This document shows positions 47,250 to 59,549 of a stretch of DNA of 64,000 nt, piece by piece. Location of the stretch: NCBI GenBank assembly GCA_961205875.1, contig OY540809.1, positions 33,678,267 to 33,742,266 of the forward strand, written 5' to 3'. The translations under genes were made by a program, and so were the position numbers. Origin of the DNA: Sialis fuliginosa (lineage: Eukaryota; Arthropoda; Insecta; Megaloptera; Sialidae). Under the pieces are notes generated by a model that did not search any database, was not told where the DNA came from, and was given only the letters and a program-made list of their open reading frames with translations. Numbering within the stretch: the first letter of the stretch is position 1; every line of letters begins with the position of its first letter.

Positions 47250-47780
47250 AGGTAGTGACACCAGTCTTGGCAAGGACCCCAGTAATGGCAAATTTTTAAT
47301 TAAATGTACTGAATTAGAAATATGTGTTGATATTTGGTTACTGCCAATTCTGAATATTAAATTATATACATTTAACTGTCGTACAGTGTGATTTGATGAC
47401 AATCGGCCAGTAGGTGTCAAAACGGTGGACATTTAAATTAATTATTAGTATAATTTATTTATTATTATTACATTAGGTATCATAGCAACTGATTTACATT
47501 GTTTCAAATTTGACGATTCTTTCTTTTATATCTTTTCTATCGTAGTTATAATACTTATCATTTTGTAATCATTAGCAAGTGTCCATCGCTACGTGCTCAT
47601 TACTGGTTTTACCTTTGCCATTACTGGAGAAAAAACATGAACACAATAAAAGGCTATAATTAAAAAAAAAAAACTATATTTGCGGACTTTGGTAATTAAA
47701 TTGATTAAATAAAGAGTTACCTATTAATCCAAAAAAACGAAAACTTGCTCATATAGCGGCCATAACTGGTGCCTTTACCT
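47250..47780 (+). mobile_element. TA-flanked MITE, AGGTAGTGG family, copy 4
   Basis: 531 bp between TA (47248-47249, 47781-47782). Ends AGGTAGTGACACCAGT and, complemented, AGGTAAAGGCACCAGT. The minus ORF overlapping it is a shadow. Confidence 0.85.
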
Positions 47781-47782
47781 TA

Positions 47783-49529
47783 TAGCTTGATACTTAGAAC
47801 TACAGTTGTGGTTATCGTATACTATCTAAATTTCCAAAGTTTATATGTGCTTATTTCGTTTTGTTAGATTTTCGGAAAACATTTTTTTTCTTTTTAAAAC
47901 GATCACAAAGCTTCTCGTATCTTGGGTATCGCGAGGAAACAATTTATGGTGGGTCACGTTTATCTTGAATTTAAATATTGTTTGTGAACCGACAATTAAC
48001 TAACCGCTAAGCTAAAACTGCTATAATTTGTTTAATTATGGAGAAATAATAAACATGGCTATTGCAATAAATCGACAACATACAAGTCACAGAACTCATC
48101 AAAAACTAAAAACAGATACGTGTGGCGAAACACGCATAAAATCTCGTACCTAATTTTAACCGAAAACATTTGAAATTCATTAAACGTATTGAACGAAATG
48201 TATATAAGTTGAAAAGAAGACCGATCTTGTTTAATTTATTCAAACATTGATGCAAATATTAATTCTGCTCTGGAGATGTGCCAAAAGCTTGTCGTATAAA
48301 TACGTCATCGGTCCAATATTGTGTTTGATGTTTGACGTATGTATGAATAATGGGATCGAACAGAGGTCGCCAATAAGTGGATCACATTTTCAGTTATTTA
48401 AACTGTACTTGAGCTTCAGCATTACTCTTTCATTTCATTACAGTATGTATTTATCCAAAAATTTCGTGAATATATTTTCGGACTCTGCCATTTGAGTTTT
48501 AAAGTTTCGAAAAAAATTTGAAATTAAAATATTCGAAGCCTCTGATATTGTCGTATGGAACTGAATGAATTAGATTAAATTCATTCATAGAGTAATTGAC
48601 TTACATGTTCTTTATATTTTCTATACATTATTATTAATTAATGCATAATTTATACATATATTTCATAATAAATAAGTTTGTGAAATGTCCTTAGCTATTA
48701 ATAGAACATTAAATACACATTCTATTTTGGTAGATCCTTTTCTGAATTTTAACATCTGCTATCGATAATTCCAAATGTTCTGTTACAAAAATGAAGTTTA
48801 TATATTTTCTATGAATATATGAGTATTTTTATTATTATTAAATTTAGAAAATATGGAATGGACACTTTAACTAAAATATTCATTCGAATTCTCATTTCAT
48901 CCGTGAAAGTTTTAGACAATTAACTCAACTCAACAAAACATTATTAATATTCCAACGATAATAAAGTTATCACTATTTTTCAAACTAAAAAATAACTCTT
49001 CATTTTGTTTACATTGTAGTTGCAAACTGTATGTATAATAATGTATATATATAGTCAATTTGTTTTGAACAGAATGGTGATCTAATTTTAAAAACGTTTT
49101 TACTATGTACGTTAACATTCACAAAGTTACAGACAAATAGTTTCATTTTTATCTATTTTCTAACGAGTTCAGTATGACGTATAGGTAATACTAAATGCAT
49201 CTTGTTTTTATGTATTATAGTATACACATTTACACATATAACGTTTTGATAGGAAATTGTGTGACAATGTATCGGGAATTTATTACTAGAAATACTAACA
49301 GAAAAACAATTTATTACAGAGTAACGTATAACAATCAAATATTATAATAATACAAGGATTGAATTTTGCTGTGAAACACAATGATCGAAACTAGTAAACT
49401 AATGAAACAATTGTTTAAAAAAATTGTTGTTCAAGTTTGATGAGTTATTGGTTATTGTAAATAAATTATATTAAATTTATTATTGTTACTAATTTTATAA
49501 AATAACAACGAAGTGTATTAATTTGTCAA
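47783..49529. other. AT-rich DNA upstream of the coding exon
   Basis: 47873-47941 is a relative of 18470-18557. The bases before the ATG contain an in-frame TAA at -30, so the ATG at 49530 is the first in frame. An acceptor-like AACGAAG lies at about 49512 but without a pyrimidine tract; whether this is 5' UTR or intron is undecided. No TATA or initiator motif that I would trust. Confidence 0.4.
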
Positions 49530-51011
49530 ATGGGCGACCATTCTCCTGGCCAACGAATACAAAGTGGGGCCTCGAACGGTCCCACTATCGCAAACAAACT
49601 ACAAAATGGACACTGTGGTCAGAACTCGACTGAAAATGTTCATAAACCAAACCAAATCATTACGCAAGTGCAAAACCATAGCGCACCTCAACAGAAAACA
49701 AATCAAAATATCCCACAAATTAATCATAATTATCCGAAAACCGATCAGAAACCAAATTTCAATGCGAATAATTTAAATGAAACAACTCAGCACCAACAGC
49801 AACCAAAAGTTCCGCAGCAGAAACCTACAACTTTGCAAATTGGCCCCCCGATAACAAACCAGAATCATTTTTTTAGAAACACTCCAGCAAGGCATAGTTT
49901 AAACGATCGAAATGTTCGTGCGTCGAGATCTCCGGGCCGGAATTGGAACGGTCCCCAAAACTGGCAAGGTTTTGGACCAAATCTTCCAAACGGAAATCCT
50001 AATATTGCTTCTATACCATCACCTTGGTACGGTGGTCAGTTAAATGGATTGATTCATACACAGGAAAGAAACGAATATTCGCAATGGAACGATGAGTATT
50101 TAAATGACAGGGGTATGCTACCACCTCCTGAACCAGCTCCAGAATGTGGGACTCCTAGTTCTACCGGAAGAATTCCGGGGAGAAGGTCGCATACGAATTC
50201 TATTACGCAGAATGTTTTGGATAGTTCAAATTTTAAATTATATACCCCGCCAACACCACTAAATACTCCGGATATTGAACAACAACAGCAGCAGAGATTT
50301 CAACAACAGCCTATAAGAAGACCGCGAGTTGGGGTTGAACCCGGACCACCACCGTCCTCCCCGGTCAATGTTCTGAGACCTCATAGCGTCGCGACAACAC
50401 CTGTGTCGTATTGGAATGATCAGAATAATGGAGGAGGTCCAAATCAAAGACGTCCTCACAGCATAGCTTCAACTCCAAATGGTCCGTCTACGCCGTTGGT
50501 TCATCCGATCCCTAGAAGACCTCAGAACGGGGTAAACCAATCGAATACATGGGGTTCTAGAAGACCTAACTCAATGCCACCAGGTACATCTCCGTCCGAA
50601 AATTATAGATCATTACCAACATCGGCTAGTGATCACCAAATACGAGCGATGGCTCTTGGCAATGACATAGATCGTAGATCTTCATTGCCTGGCGTGCAAG
50701 GGACTTCAGCCCAGGCGTTGTTGAAGCCTGCAGGCCCGCGTCCTAGTCCTACGTTTCACGGGATGCCGTTTAAACCATTTACATGCGGAGTATCGCCGAA
50801 TGGAACTCCTCTGTTTTTGGGTTGCACGCATGCGATGCATAACTCAAACAGTAGTCCGTCTTTGAGTTCTTCAACTGCTGCTTCGACTCCTTCTTCGGTC
50901 AGTTTGGCTGTGCAACAATTGCTGATGCAACCTAGAAATGGATTTAAAATCCTAGATGATAAAATGGCGTTGTTTATCGATATTCTTGATACACAGGAAC
51001 GATTTGCTCAG
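49530..51011 (+). CDS. First coding exon of a disordered N/Q/P/S-rich protein
   Basis: 494 codons from ATG 49530 to the last full codon (CAG, Gln) before the donor GTAAGT at 51012, so the exon ends in phase 0; the frame reads only 23 codons into the intron before a stop. Residues 1-140 are N/Q-rich. About 190-420 are P/S/R/N-rich with a Q run (about 250-262) and repeated RPHS-type motifs: RPHSVATTP, RRPHSIASTP, RRPNSM, plus TPPTPLNTP. Many SP/TP sites suggest proline-directed phosphorylation. Residues about 421-494 look more ordered: MPFKPFTCGVSPNGTPLFLG, CTHAMH, a Ser-rich run, then an amphipathic helix-like LAVQQLLMQ ... DKMALFIDILDTQERFAQ, perhaps the start of a folded domain continued in the next exon. 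No signal peptide. I do not recognise the family; a nuclear or cytoplasmic regulatory or scaffold protein is only a guess. Codon use is clearly genic, unlike the surroundings. Confidence 0.85.
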
Positions 51012-51785
51012 GTAAGTTTTTTTCCATTTTATTGTACAATAAACATCTCTAAAAATGTTAATTTGAAAGACTTCTTTCTGTAAATCAATTTGGATTGTTT
51101 TCCTTATAAATTCATTGTTTTGCCATTCATTAAAAAAAACGATTAATTTCTGTATGGTTTTAAATTCGCAAATTAAAATCGAAATCGAATTAGCAAATTT
51201 AAAATCACGTTTTATCACAGATTTATTAATATATTTTACTATGGGCTGATAAATTATGATTCATAATTTTTCATATGTAAAATTATTTCCGAATAATTTC
51301 CATTATAAATGTATAACTGATTGAAAATTCTATTCATATCATTAAATACATTAAATTTTTAGAAATTCGGGTATTTCATTTAAATATTACGTTTCCGATT
51401 AACATATTTCATTACAGCGGTGCATTATTAAAATATTTATAAGGAAATTCATAATAAAAGGCAAGCATTTCGAAAAGGTGTATTATAATTAAATTTAAAA
51501 ATTATAGAGGAACATTTCAGAACTTTAATGTTAAATTATATAATTTCATATTTATTAGAAATACCAAAATTTTTTCAAAAGTTCATTTGAAGAATCGATT
51601 TAGATTATTTATTAACTCTTAAATGCATGACTTTTTTTAGTTCAATGTTTTATTTTTGATATTATAATCAATGATAAAAATAGTAAAAAAAATCGTAATT
51701 GACAATAAATATTTTATTAAGGAAAATAGTATGTTGCCAAATGGTTACATTGTATGTTGGAACTCAAACCAAATATAATACAATA
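51012..51785 (+). other. Intron start (donor GTAAGT)
   Basis: CTCAG|GTAAGTTTTTTT is a canonical donor. The downstream sequence is AT-rich with no exon that I can place; the next exon of the gene may lie anywhere to the right, or beyond the window. Confidence 0.7.
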
Positions 51786-52320
51786 GGCATGATGCTTAAT
51801 TTTTAAAAACTATTTTATGATGATCTTATGTGTCTCTTATTTCCAAAAAAACGCTTATTTCTGCAGAAAATAAAGGTTTAATCACAAAAATTGACCCTTT
51901 TAAAACTAATTTTGAATTTGACGCCAAAACGCTCGCAGGTGTCATGGCGCATTTTTGACGTCACGCCTATGTAAACACTCCTTGTCAACTATAATAAATC
52001 CTTATTCCGTCGCTAATGTTTCTCGGTTTTATTTGTGGTAACACAAAACTGAGCAAATTGATAATTTAAAACCACAAAATAATTTATAAACAGTGCAGAT
52101 ATTAATGAAACAAAAATGACGTTTACGTAGCCGTGACGTCACCCACTCTGACGGGTGTTTTATCAAACATGGCGGATTGCTGTATTTTGCGTTTTTATTT
52201 TAACAAAAATCATATTAATCTCGCTTTTAATATAAAAATAAATACATTTTTTAGAATTATTTAACTTAATTCATTATTAAAATCATAATTTCAGTAATAC
52301 TTTGTTACTGGCATCATGCC
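51786..52320. mobile_element. TA-flanked MITE with CRE-like sites
   Basis: TA at 51784-51785 and 52321-52322. Ends GGCATGATGC and, complemented, GGCATGATGCC. Unlike other MITEs here, its interior has GC-rich blocks, including two perfect TGACGTCA palindromes (51956-51963, 52134-52141) and ATGGCG motifs (51944, 52170). No coding capacity. Confidence 0.7.
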
Positions 52321-52322
52321 TA

Positions 52323-52622
52323 TTAATAAATGTGAATATTTTTAAAACAATTGTTTTTATTGCAACAACGTCCAACTCCACATTTCTCACACATAGTACG
52401 TAAAACCCTTACAATTGGGTATTTATACCGCATTTTGTCTTCTTTTATAATAGGCCAATGACCAATTTGATCACGCTTTATGTCTTGAGTAGCCACATTT
52501 TGAGCTGCATTTGTATTAAACTTGTTCAGTATATGTAGCCAATCTACTACACCATATGACATATTAAAAATTTTCTTGACAACTAAAATTTGTATGTTGC
52601 CAAATGGCAACACAATGAATTT
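52323..52622 (-). pseudogene. piggyBac-like transposase C-terminal relic
   Basis: The minus frame ends with RTMCEKCGVGRCCNKNNCFK, then NIHIY and stop. The Cys spacing (C-x2-C-x4-C ... C-F-x3-H) is that of the C-terminal cysteine-rich domain of piggyBac transposases, which binds the terminal repeats. Upstream residues (VDWLHILNKF, then IGHWPI) are compatible. The DDE catalytic core is absent. The frame runs on into the TTAA-flanked MITE at 52625, whose TIR supplies the apparent N-terminus (SETPPGSRKV), so that part is not genuine. The other end stops at the MITE boundary 52320-52322. Both neighbours therefore probably inserted into, or next to, an older piggyBac copy. Confidence 0.55.
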
Positions 52623-52624
52623 AA

Positions 52625-53215
52625 CCTTCCGTGAGCCTGGTGGGGTCTCAGAAGCCCGACTCATTTTCAAAAGTCTATATCTATTGTAATACGTGCATTA
52701 GCAATTTAAAGTTCTTCGTAGCGATTCCCACCTAATTTTTAGCGCGTTGCGTGATTTCTTGCGAATAAGACGTGTATGCGTAAGTGCCGGGCGTCACAGA
52801 TCCCACCAGGCTCGCTGCGTCGTGAAATTGTAAGTAACAAATATTTAGTGAAGAAGATTAATTTTAATGACTCAACGGGTAAAACTTATGTTCATATTAT
52901 GTGCAATTAATGGAAAGCCAAAATAATTATATTGTTATTATATTAAGTTTCGGTATCCAAAGAAAATAAGTTTATATGTTTGTTTAAACAGAAAAAGATT
53001 ATGTTTGTTATTATATGATCGTGTCATTAAATATTTCACGTCAAACAATGATTGTTTTATTTCAATTATGCATTTATAAGTATATTATATATATGTATAT
53101 ACTAATATTACATCCATGTTTTTTAAATAGGCCATAAAATGTAGTATCTTCTTTTGAGGTTTTCAGGACCCCACCAGGCTCACAGCGATATTTTATTCAC
53201 GAGGCTTACGGAAGG
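52625..53215. mobile_element. piggyBac-type MITE, TTAA duplication
   Basis: TTAA at 52621-52624 and 53216-53219. Terminal repeats CCTTCCGTGAGCC and, complemented, CCTTCCGTAAGCC. Subterminal GAGCCTGGTGGGGTC is present at the left end (52633) and inverted near the right end (GACCCCACCAGGCTCAC, 53167), with a third inverted copy at 52800 (GATCCCACCAGGCTCGC). TTAA duplication is diagnostic of the piggyBac superfamily. 591 bp, non-coding. Confidence 0.85.
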
Positions 53216-53219
53216 TTAA

Positions 53220-53522
53220 GGGTTAAATTTTACTTGGGAACATTTTTGATCTTGCCAATAGTAAAACCGGCCCTGTTACATTTGTACACCTATATTAATT
53301 GTATATACAATTCACATTTAAACAAATACCTCGTTGCCGACAGTAAATTTTGAATTGTAATTTCCGTTTTTGTTTTAAACAATTCGCTAAAATTTAATAG
53401 TCACATTCTCATCAGCGCGTTTTGCTTTAGTGTATATATACGGAGTATTTTAATCACACGGAGTTGTATAATCGGCAAATGAAGACTGCCATTGTCTTAC
53501 ATACCATTAATTTCTTGTTGTG
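53220..53522. other. Short spacer
   Basis: A second TTAA-containing motif AAGGGTTAAATTTT follows directly. No gene. Confidence 0.4.
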
Positions 53523-53530
53523 ATTGAACT

Positions 53531-54561
53531 CAGTGGCGAGGCGTGAAATTTTTAATAAGGGAAGCATATTTTGTCAATTCTCCCCCTCCTATTAACAAAA
53601 AAAAACAATGATACACATTAAATTCAAGTTTTTACTTTTTAAAATAAATTCTTATATATTTATATAGTAAATAAATGATTCTACGTCTTATTTTCTTGTA
53701 TTTTAATCGATATTTGTATGACGAGTTGAAGTTCACTGTAGGAAATTTCACTAAAATTTTTCGAATATTCGATTTCGTTAAAAGTATATTTATTGTATAG
53801 AAAATGGCGTGAAAAGTTAAAATTTCCAAACCGTTCTCGAGATATAGCCTCTCAAAGTTTTAGTTTTTTCAAATTTTTAGAGAAAAAAGGCCATAAAATT
53901 TGAACGGGTGGTCGGAATTGATTTTAGTTGACGGATTTGAAATCAGCGTGTCAAAATCTATGTAATGACATGTATAGGTAATACTTTAAAATCCGACAAA
54001 AAATTTTTCGCGAATTTTTGTTTTTCGAGTTTTAAGATATTACCTACATGTAATTATATAGATTTTGACATGCTGATTCCAAATCCGTCAATTCCGACCA
54101 CCCGTTAAAAATTTAGAGCCATTTTGCTTCAAATTTTTGAAAAAAACTGTAACTTCGAGAACGGTTGGAGATACAGAACTGTGGTTTGAAAATTTCAACT
54201 TTTCACGTCGTTTTCTATATAATTAGTATACTTTTAACGAAATCAAAAATTCAAATTTTTTTAGTGAAATTTCCTGCAGTGAACTTTAACTCGTCATACA
54301 AATATCGATTAAAATTCAAGAAAATAGGACTTAGAGTTATATAATTTATAGTATATATAGTTTATAGTATAGTTTTATAATTGAGCGTGTAAATTAATAT
54401 TAAATTTTTTTTTTGATTGAAATGTTTGAGTTACGCATAAAGATAAATATTCTGATTATATTTTTAAATTATTTATTAACTGAAAACACAGATTTGTATT
54501 CATTTACCCATAAAGCAAGGGAAGCACTGCTTCCCTTGCTTCCATGGACGCTTCGCCACTG
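53531..54561 (+). mobile_element. Complete hAT foldback element with 8-bp duplication
   Basis: ATTGAACT at 53523-53530 and 54562-54569 flanks the element exactly. Termini CAGTGGCGAGGCG and, complemented, CAGTGGCGAAGCG differ at one base. The interior is an imperfect palindrome of nearly 300-base arms (about 53720-54320), repeating GTGAAATTTCC, TCACGTCG, CTATACAAT and AATTGATTTTAGTTGA-like blocks. A separate small hairpin GGGAAGCACTGCTTCCC sits near the right end (54520). Non-coding. A truncated relative is at 16782-17596. Confidence 0.9.
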
Positions 54562-54753
54562 ATTGAACTTAATATTGAAATTATGTATCATTAGAGATAG
54601 TTTAAATAATCTAAAAATATGTTATTGTTCTATTTTATTTATTTGAAAAATAGTAACCACAAAATAATTGAGTCTAAATCGAAACACTTATTTTAAATCG
54701 CTGATTTCTATTTAACGCGTATGCGTCAATCTTATTATAGTATATATTATATA

Positions 54754-55590
54754 CCGGTGTTTTTTTAATGACTTTCCAGCGGATTATTTCCAAAATAACG
54801 AATTTTCAGAGAAAATGTTTCATACAAAAGTTTCATTGTTTCGAGGGGGCTCAATACTGACAATATGGGTTGACCTTTAAAAGGTCACCTTAATGGGTTT
54901 TTAAATTTAACTTTTCTTTTTCAATTCTAAACCTATATTTTTTGTTGCAGATTCGTAATTTACGAGGAAAAATAAGCAACTTTTACCTGAAACATTTTTT
55001 ATGATATGGAGCAAAACAATAAGAAGTTTCTGAATATTCAATAATTTTTTACTCGAAAACTATTAATTTTCAAAAATAATCATTAGAGGTAAAAAGTGCT
55101 TAGATTTAGGTAATGATTCACAGAGAATTTTATTTTATTTGTATTTAATTTTTTTCTTAAAAAATTCAAAAAAATTACTTTATTAAAAAGTTACATAAAA
55201 AGTTAATATTAAATTTGAATAAAAAAAATTATTTGAGAATCCTTGCTTATATCTAAGTGCTTTTTTCCTCTTGTGATTTTTCTTAAAAATTTATAGTTTT
55301 TCTTTTTGTTTTGCTCCATATCATAAAAAATGGGCATTTACAGAAAAAATGTTTCAGGTAAAAATTGCTTATTTTTCCTCGTTAATTACGAATCTGCAAC
55401 AAAAAATAAAAGTTTAGATTTGAAAAAAAAAGTTAAACCTGAAAACCCATTCAGGTGACCTTTTCAAGGTCAACCCATATTGTCAATATTGAATCCCCTC
55501 GAAACCATGAAACTTTTGTATGAAACATCTTCTCTGAAAATTCGTTATTTTGGAAATAATCCGCTGGAAAGTCTTTAAAAAAACACCTGG
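54754..55590. mobile_element. 837-bp palindromic MITE, TA-CCGGTG ends
   Basis: TA at 54752-54753 and 55591-55592. The left arm CCGGTGTTTTTTTAATGACT and the complement of the right arm CCAGGTGTTTTTTTAAAGAC continue inverted for ~290 bases through TTTCCAGCGGATTATTTCC, AAAATTCGTTATTTTGG-complement blocks, GTTGACC and TGATATGGAGCAAAAC. Non-coding. Confidence 0.85.
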
Positions 55591-55592
55591 TA

Positions 55593-57520
55593 TATTATAA
55601 ATTTATATTATATATTTAGCGTTTGTACTCGAGAAAATACTTTATAATACCGAACATAAATGTAATAATTACGTATGATATTTATTCATTATCCAATTGT
55701 TATTTATTGATTATAATTTATTTACAATTCTACTTCTTTCAAAAAAATACTTTTCTAAGAAAGAATCTTTCATCATTTCCCAATATCAGTTCCGTGCGTT
55801 TTGCATCCACGCTCAGGGCCGCCTCGAGGTAATCTCCAGTTTGTTCATGAAAAGTTTATATACTTTATGCTGTGGGGGACTTGCCCCATCATTTCCTCCC
55901 TGAACTATCTCGTGCTCTTCATTCCGAGTCGTAATGTAATCAAGACTTTGCTCATTCTTCATGGGACACATACATAGATCTATTATAATTACTTCTTTGA
56001 CATAGTCTAATGGTTTCAAGTCGTATGGTGTCACTAAGGTTTTAAAAGTTAGAGGTGAATCGTATTTTTAGATAAATGTGGATAAGGGCATTCATTCAGA
56101 GTCCTGGAAATACTTGGAACCATTATTTATATACATATAATATAATAATATAATTCTTTATCAGTGTTATCATATAAATAATAAATCTGTAGGCTCTGTC
56201 TCTACAATGAAAATATTTTAGGTTATTTAGTCTATACGTCGATTTTTAGGCAATATAATCCATATGTCTGTCTATCTATTGAACCGATTTTGATGGAATG
56301 AATAAAGACAGGCTCGTATTCAACAAGAACAATTGATGCATTAATGTTATATAGTACAAAACTATTTTTTAATTTAAATTTCTTGGCATTCTTCTTTACA
56401 AAATCAGCCATCTAATTTTCTTTAAATGTTGTATTCTTTCTGATGTGCAAGAAACGCCAACACGTATAACATATAGAAACGAGGACACAAATACGGAATG
56501 GAAGTTGCCTCTGTGCCTGTCAGGGCATGATTCGACATACATAGTACAAAACTATGAAATAAACATGATACTGAATAATTAAGTAAGGCTTATAAAGAAT
56601 TTATGTGTAGTTGATATTTTCTAATAAAATTAAAAATTAAAATGAAAAGGTTAATAAATTATAGTTTTAATATTGATGTAAAATTTTATATTGAATGATT
56701 AGATCAGATACGTATTAGGGAAAATGTAATAGATATTTTCTATTAAATTATATAAAAATGAAAAGGTTTCGATTTTGACCAAAAAACACGATAAAGCTAT
56801 ATAAAATTTCTAATAATATTAATACGAGAGTGGTCCAGCCATAATATATTTTTAATTATTAAAGATTATATTTATTTAAGATGACCCCAAAAATCAACTT
56901 TCATTTTAATTCAAATATGATGTAGATAGTGAAATAAAAATTAAGCTGGCTGGCACTTGTAAGTAGTATTAGGTATAATTTTAAAATGTTGTTATAATTA
57001 TAATACCTACGAACTGTTTAAACTCAAATCTACATTGTACCAGTGTTTCAAGATTCTTCTTTGTGGGGTAAAATATACCAAACATTGTTACAAAGCTAGT
57101 TTTTATTTTTCATGTAGTTTGCTGTATTTGCAAAAATGCCCTAAAATTCCTTTATAGATATTCTTACATATAAAAAAATATATAAAAATATATTTTTATT
57201 TAAATTATCCTATAAAAACACACGCGCGCACTATTCTCGAAGCCGAGTACAATTTACAAGTAATATCTAGTTCAAATTACGCAAATGGCAAGAAGTGATA
57301 CGCTTCTGAACAACAATAGTTGATCCATCTATATGTAGATGGCGTTGTCGATATAGAAATCTATTTTACCATCGGCGGATAATTTATATGCAAAAACACT
57401 TGGCACATACTTGATATTTCATGTGAGCATGCGAGTGCGTCTATAGATGTACAAGTTTTGATTTGATCTGCATCAATTGACGTCTTAAACTGTGTTATAT
57501 ATGCGGTTATTGGATGTCTT
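55593..57520. other. AT-rich probable intron / spacer
   Basis: Holds small TE-tail pieces only: GTCTGTCTATCTATTGAACC with GATTTTGATGGAATG (56266-56298, Helitron/retroelement-like) and GGAAGTTGCCTCTGTGCCTG (56501), shared with 29637. Three overlapping 68-73 codon ORFs at 55623-56034 lie on both strands and have no recognised family. Confidence 0.4.
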
Positions 57521-59549
57521 CATACAGGGTGGAGGATATGCAATTTATGGCCTCTATTATTTACATTATATTTAGGATGCTAGTATAGTAAGAAAACTAT
57601 TTTTTGTGGAAAATCATCAATTGGAAACTTTGTTTACTATAATATACATACTTCAACAAGTACCCAACCCAAGAAAAAATTAAAGAACAAAAAAATACTT
57701 GATAAAAATCGGCGGGCCTACTGGCCCCATACACCCCTGGTCTAAATTATTATTATTTGATAATGGAAATCGATAACACTTATTAATACCAATCTCTGTA
57801 TTAAATTTCATAACTATACCACAATGAGTTCTCTGGATATTAAATAAACACTAATTTTGGGCAAAAGACTGTAGCTCCCTCACGAAGAATTTCCGGACAT
57901 AGGTTCACATAAGGTTTTTTGCTTAAAATTACATGTTACGTTCCTTGAATTCGTTATTTTATTTTTTACTACTTACCGTTTGACCTAGATACCTGAGATT
58001 TGGCATAATTATAGTAAATTGTAGACCAATCAATAGACCAGAGCTATGAAATTTTAAAAATTGTTTTGAGCTTATAATATATATACTAATGATGTCGAGA
58101 TCACAAGAAAATTATTAGCACTTACCGTACTTACATAATGTGTTTAAAAAAAATCATATTTAGAATATATTAAAAATGAAAGATACACTGTACTGCCACC
58201 TTTTCAATAATATATAAATACTAAATTGGTTCTTATCTTTGCTAAAGATTTGAATCAATGGTAAATTTTAATTTGAGGCTCACAAACTATTGTTTCTAAT
58301 AATAATTGTATAATAACTGAAAATGCACTCGTCCTATGTAAGATAATTGAAGTTTATTTCAGTATTAAAAATTTTCCAAATAAGTAATATGGTATGTAAT
58401 AATATACAAGAATGGTTTTATTGATATTTGAAACTTTTTTGTTTCTGAATTTACTATTTAAGATTATACTTGGATACATTTTAAGTTGACAGATGTCTAT
58501 AAAGAACGAATTGATTCTGAAATGACTTTTTTTGTAGTATATAAATTTCAAATTGAAATAAAAATGTTAGATGTGAAAAGTTTTAGATCATGCTGTATTT
58601 GATACAGCAGTTGTTTTTTTCGTCTCATTCATATACATTGAAAAAGTTCTATAATTTATTTTTTGCTTCAAGGAAAGTACGTATGTATATGTATGTGTCG
58701 ATTGATTTTATGATATATCTTGTTATTTTAGTAATTTAGACAATATGTACTTTATCATTCCTTTTTAAAATATATCATTAATGAATTAAATTACAAAGAT
58801 AATATTTATCGTTAGTTAATTTTTTGCAGTTTTCTTGACAAATTATATTTATTTTGGAATAAATTACCAATTGATTGTACAATTTGTATACATAACACAC
58901 AATTTTTTTCAAAAGTAGAGACGTATTTTAGTTTTTTGTTAGTGCTTATTAATGTTAGCTGTAATTATTTATATAAAAAGCTTTCGTTTAAAACTTGCTT
59001 AATGAGAAAGGTTTGGATTAAAAGAACTAAAGAAATACAAACTCCTTTAATGAAAAGTTGAAATAACTTTGATCTTTAAGAAAAATATATGCTGTCGGAT
59101 TTTATTTCAAATCTTTGGATTCATTTTAGGTACGTATTACAAATATTTGCCAGAGATGTAATTAGGGGATGTTACTCTCCCTTCTAAAGTATGTATGTAC
59201 ATTATGTAGAGTTAATGACGATAGCTTTTATATAGATGCTAAGAAAAATTATATCGTTGATAGTATTTTTTTGCATCTATCATTGAATTAAATTAAATTA
59301 TCATAAAATTAAAACTAAGAAGAGTAAATTCATTTTTAGATGTTTAATCTATAAATTAACATCGAAAATTGTCGTACGTTTTCTTAGTATTTATTATAAA
59401 AGGAGGTGAATGAAACTTATATCATTTGAAAGGTACTGTGTTATAGATGTGCACAAAAAAAATCATGTGTGTAATTTGCCGTTAAGGTAGGTAAAATATT
59501 AGTCGAATTTCGACCATAGGCGACATTAGTTTTAATATAAGTATATATA
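57521..59549. other. AT-rich probable intron / spacer
   Basis: ACAGGGTGGAGGATATGCAA at 57526 looks like one end of a TA/CAGGG element, but no partner was found. Otherwise featureless. Confidence 0.4.
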
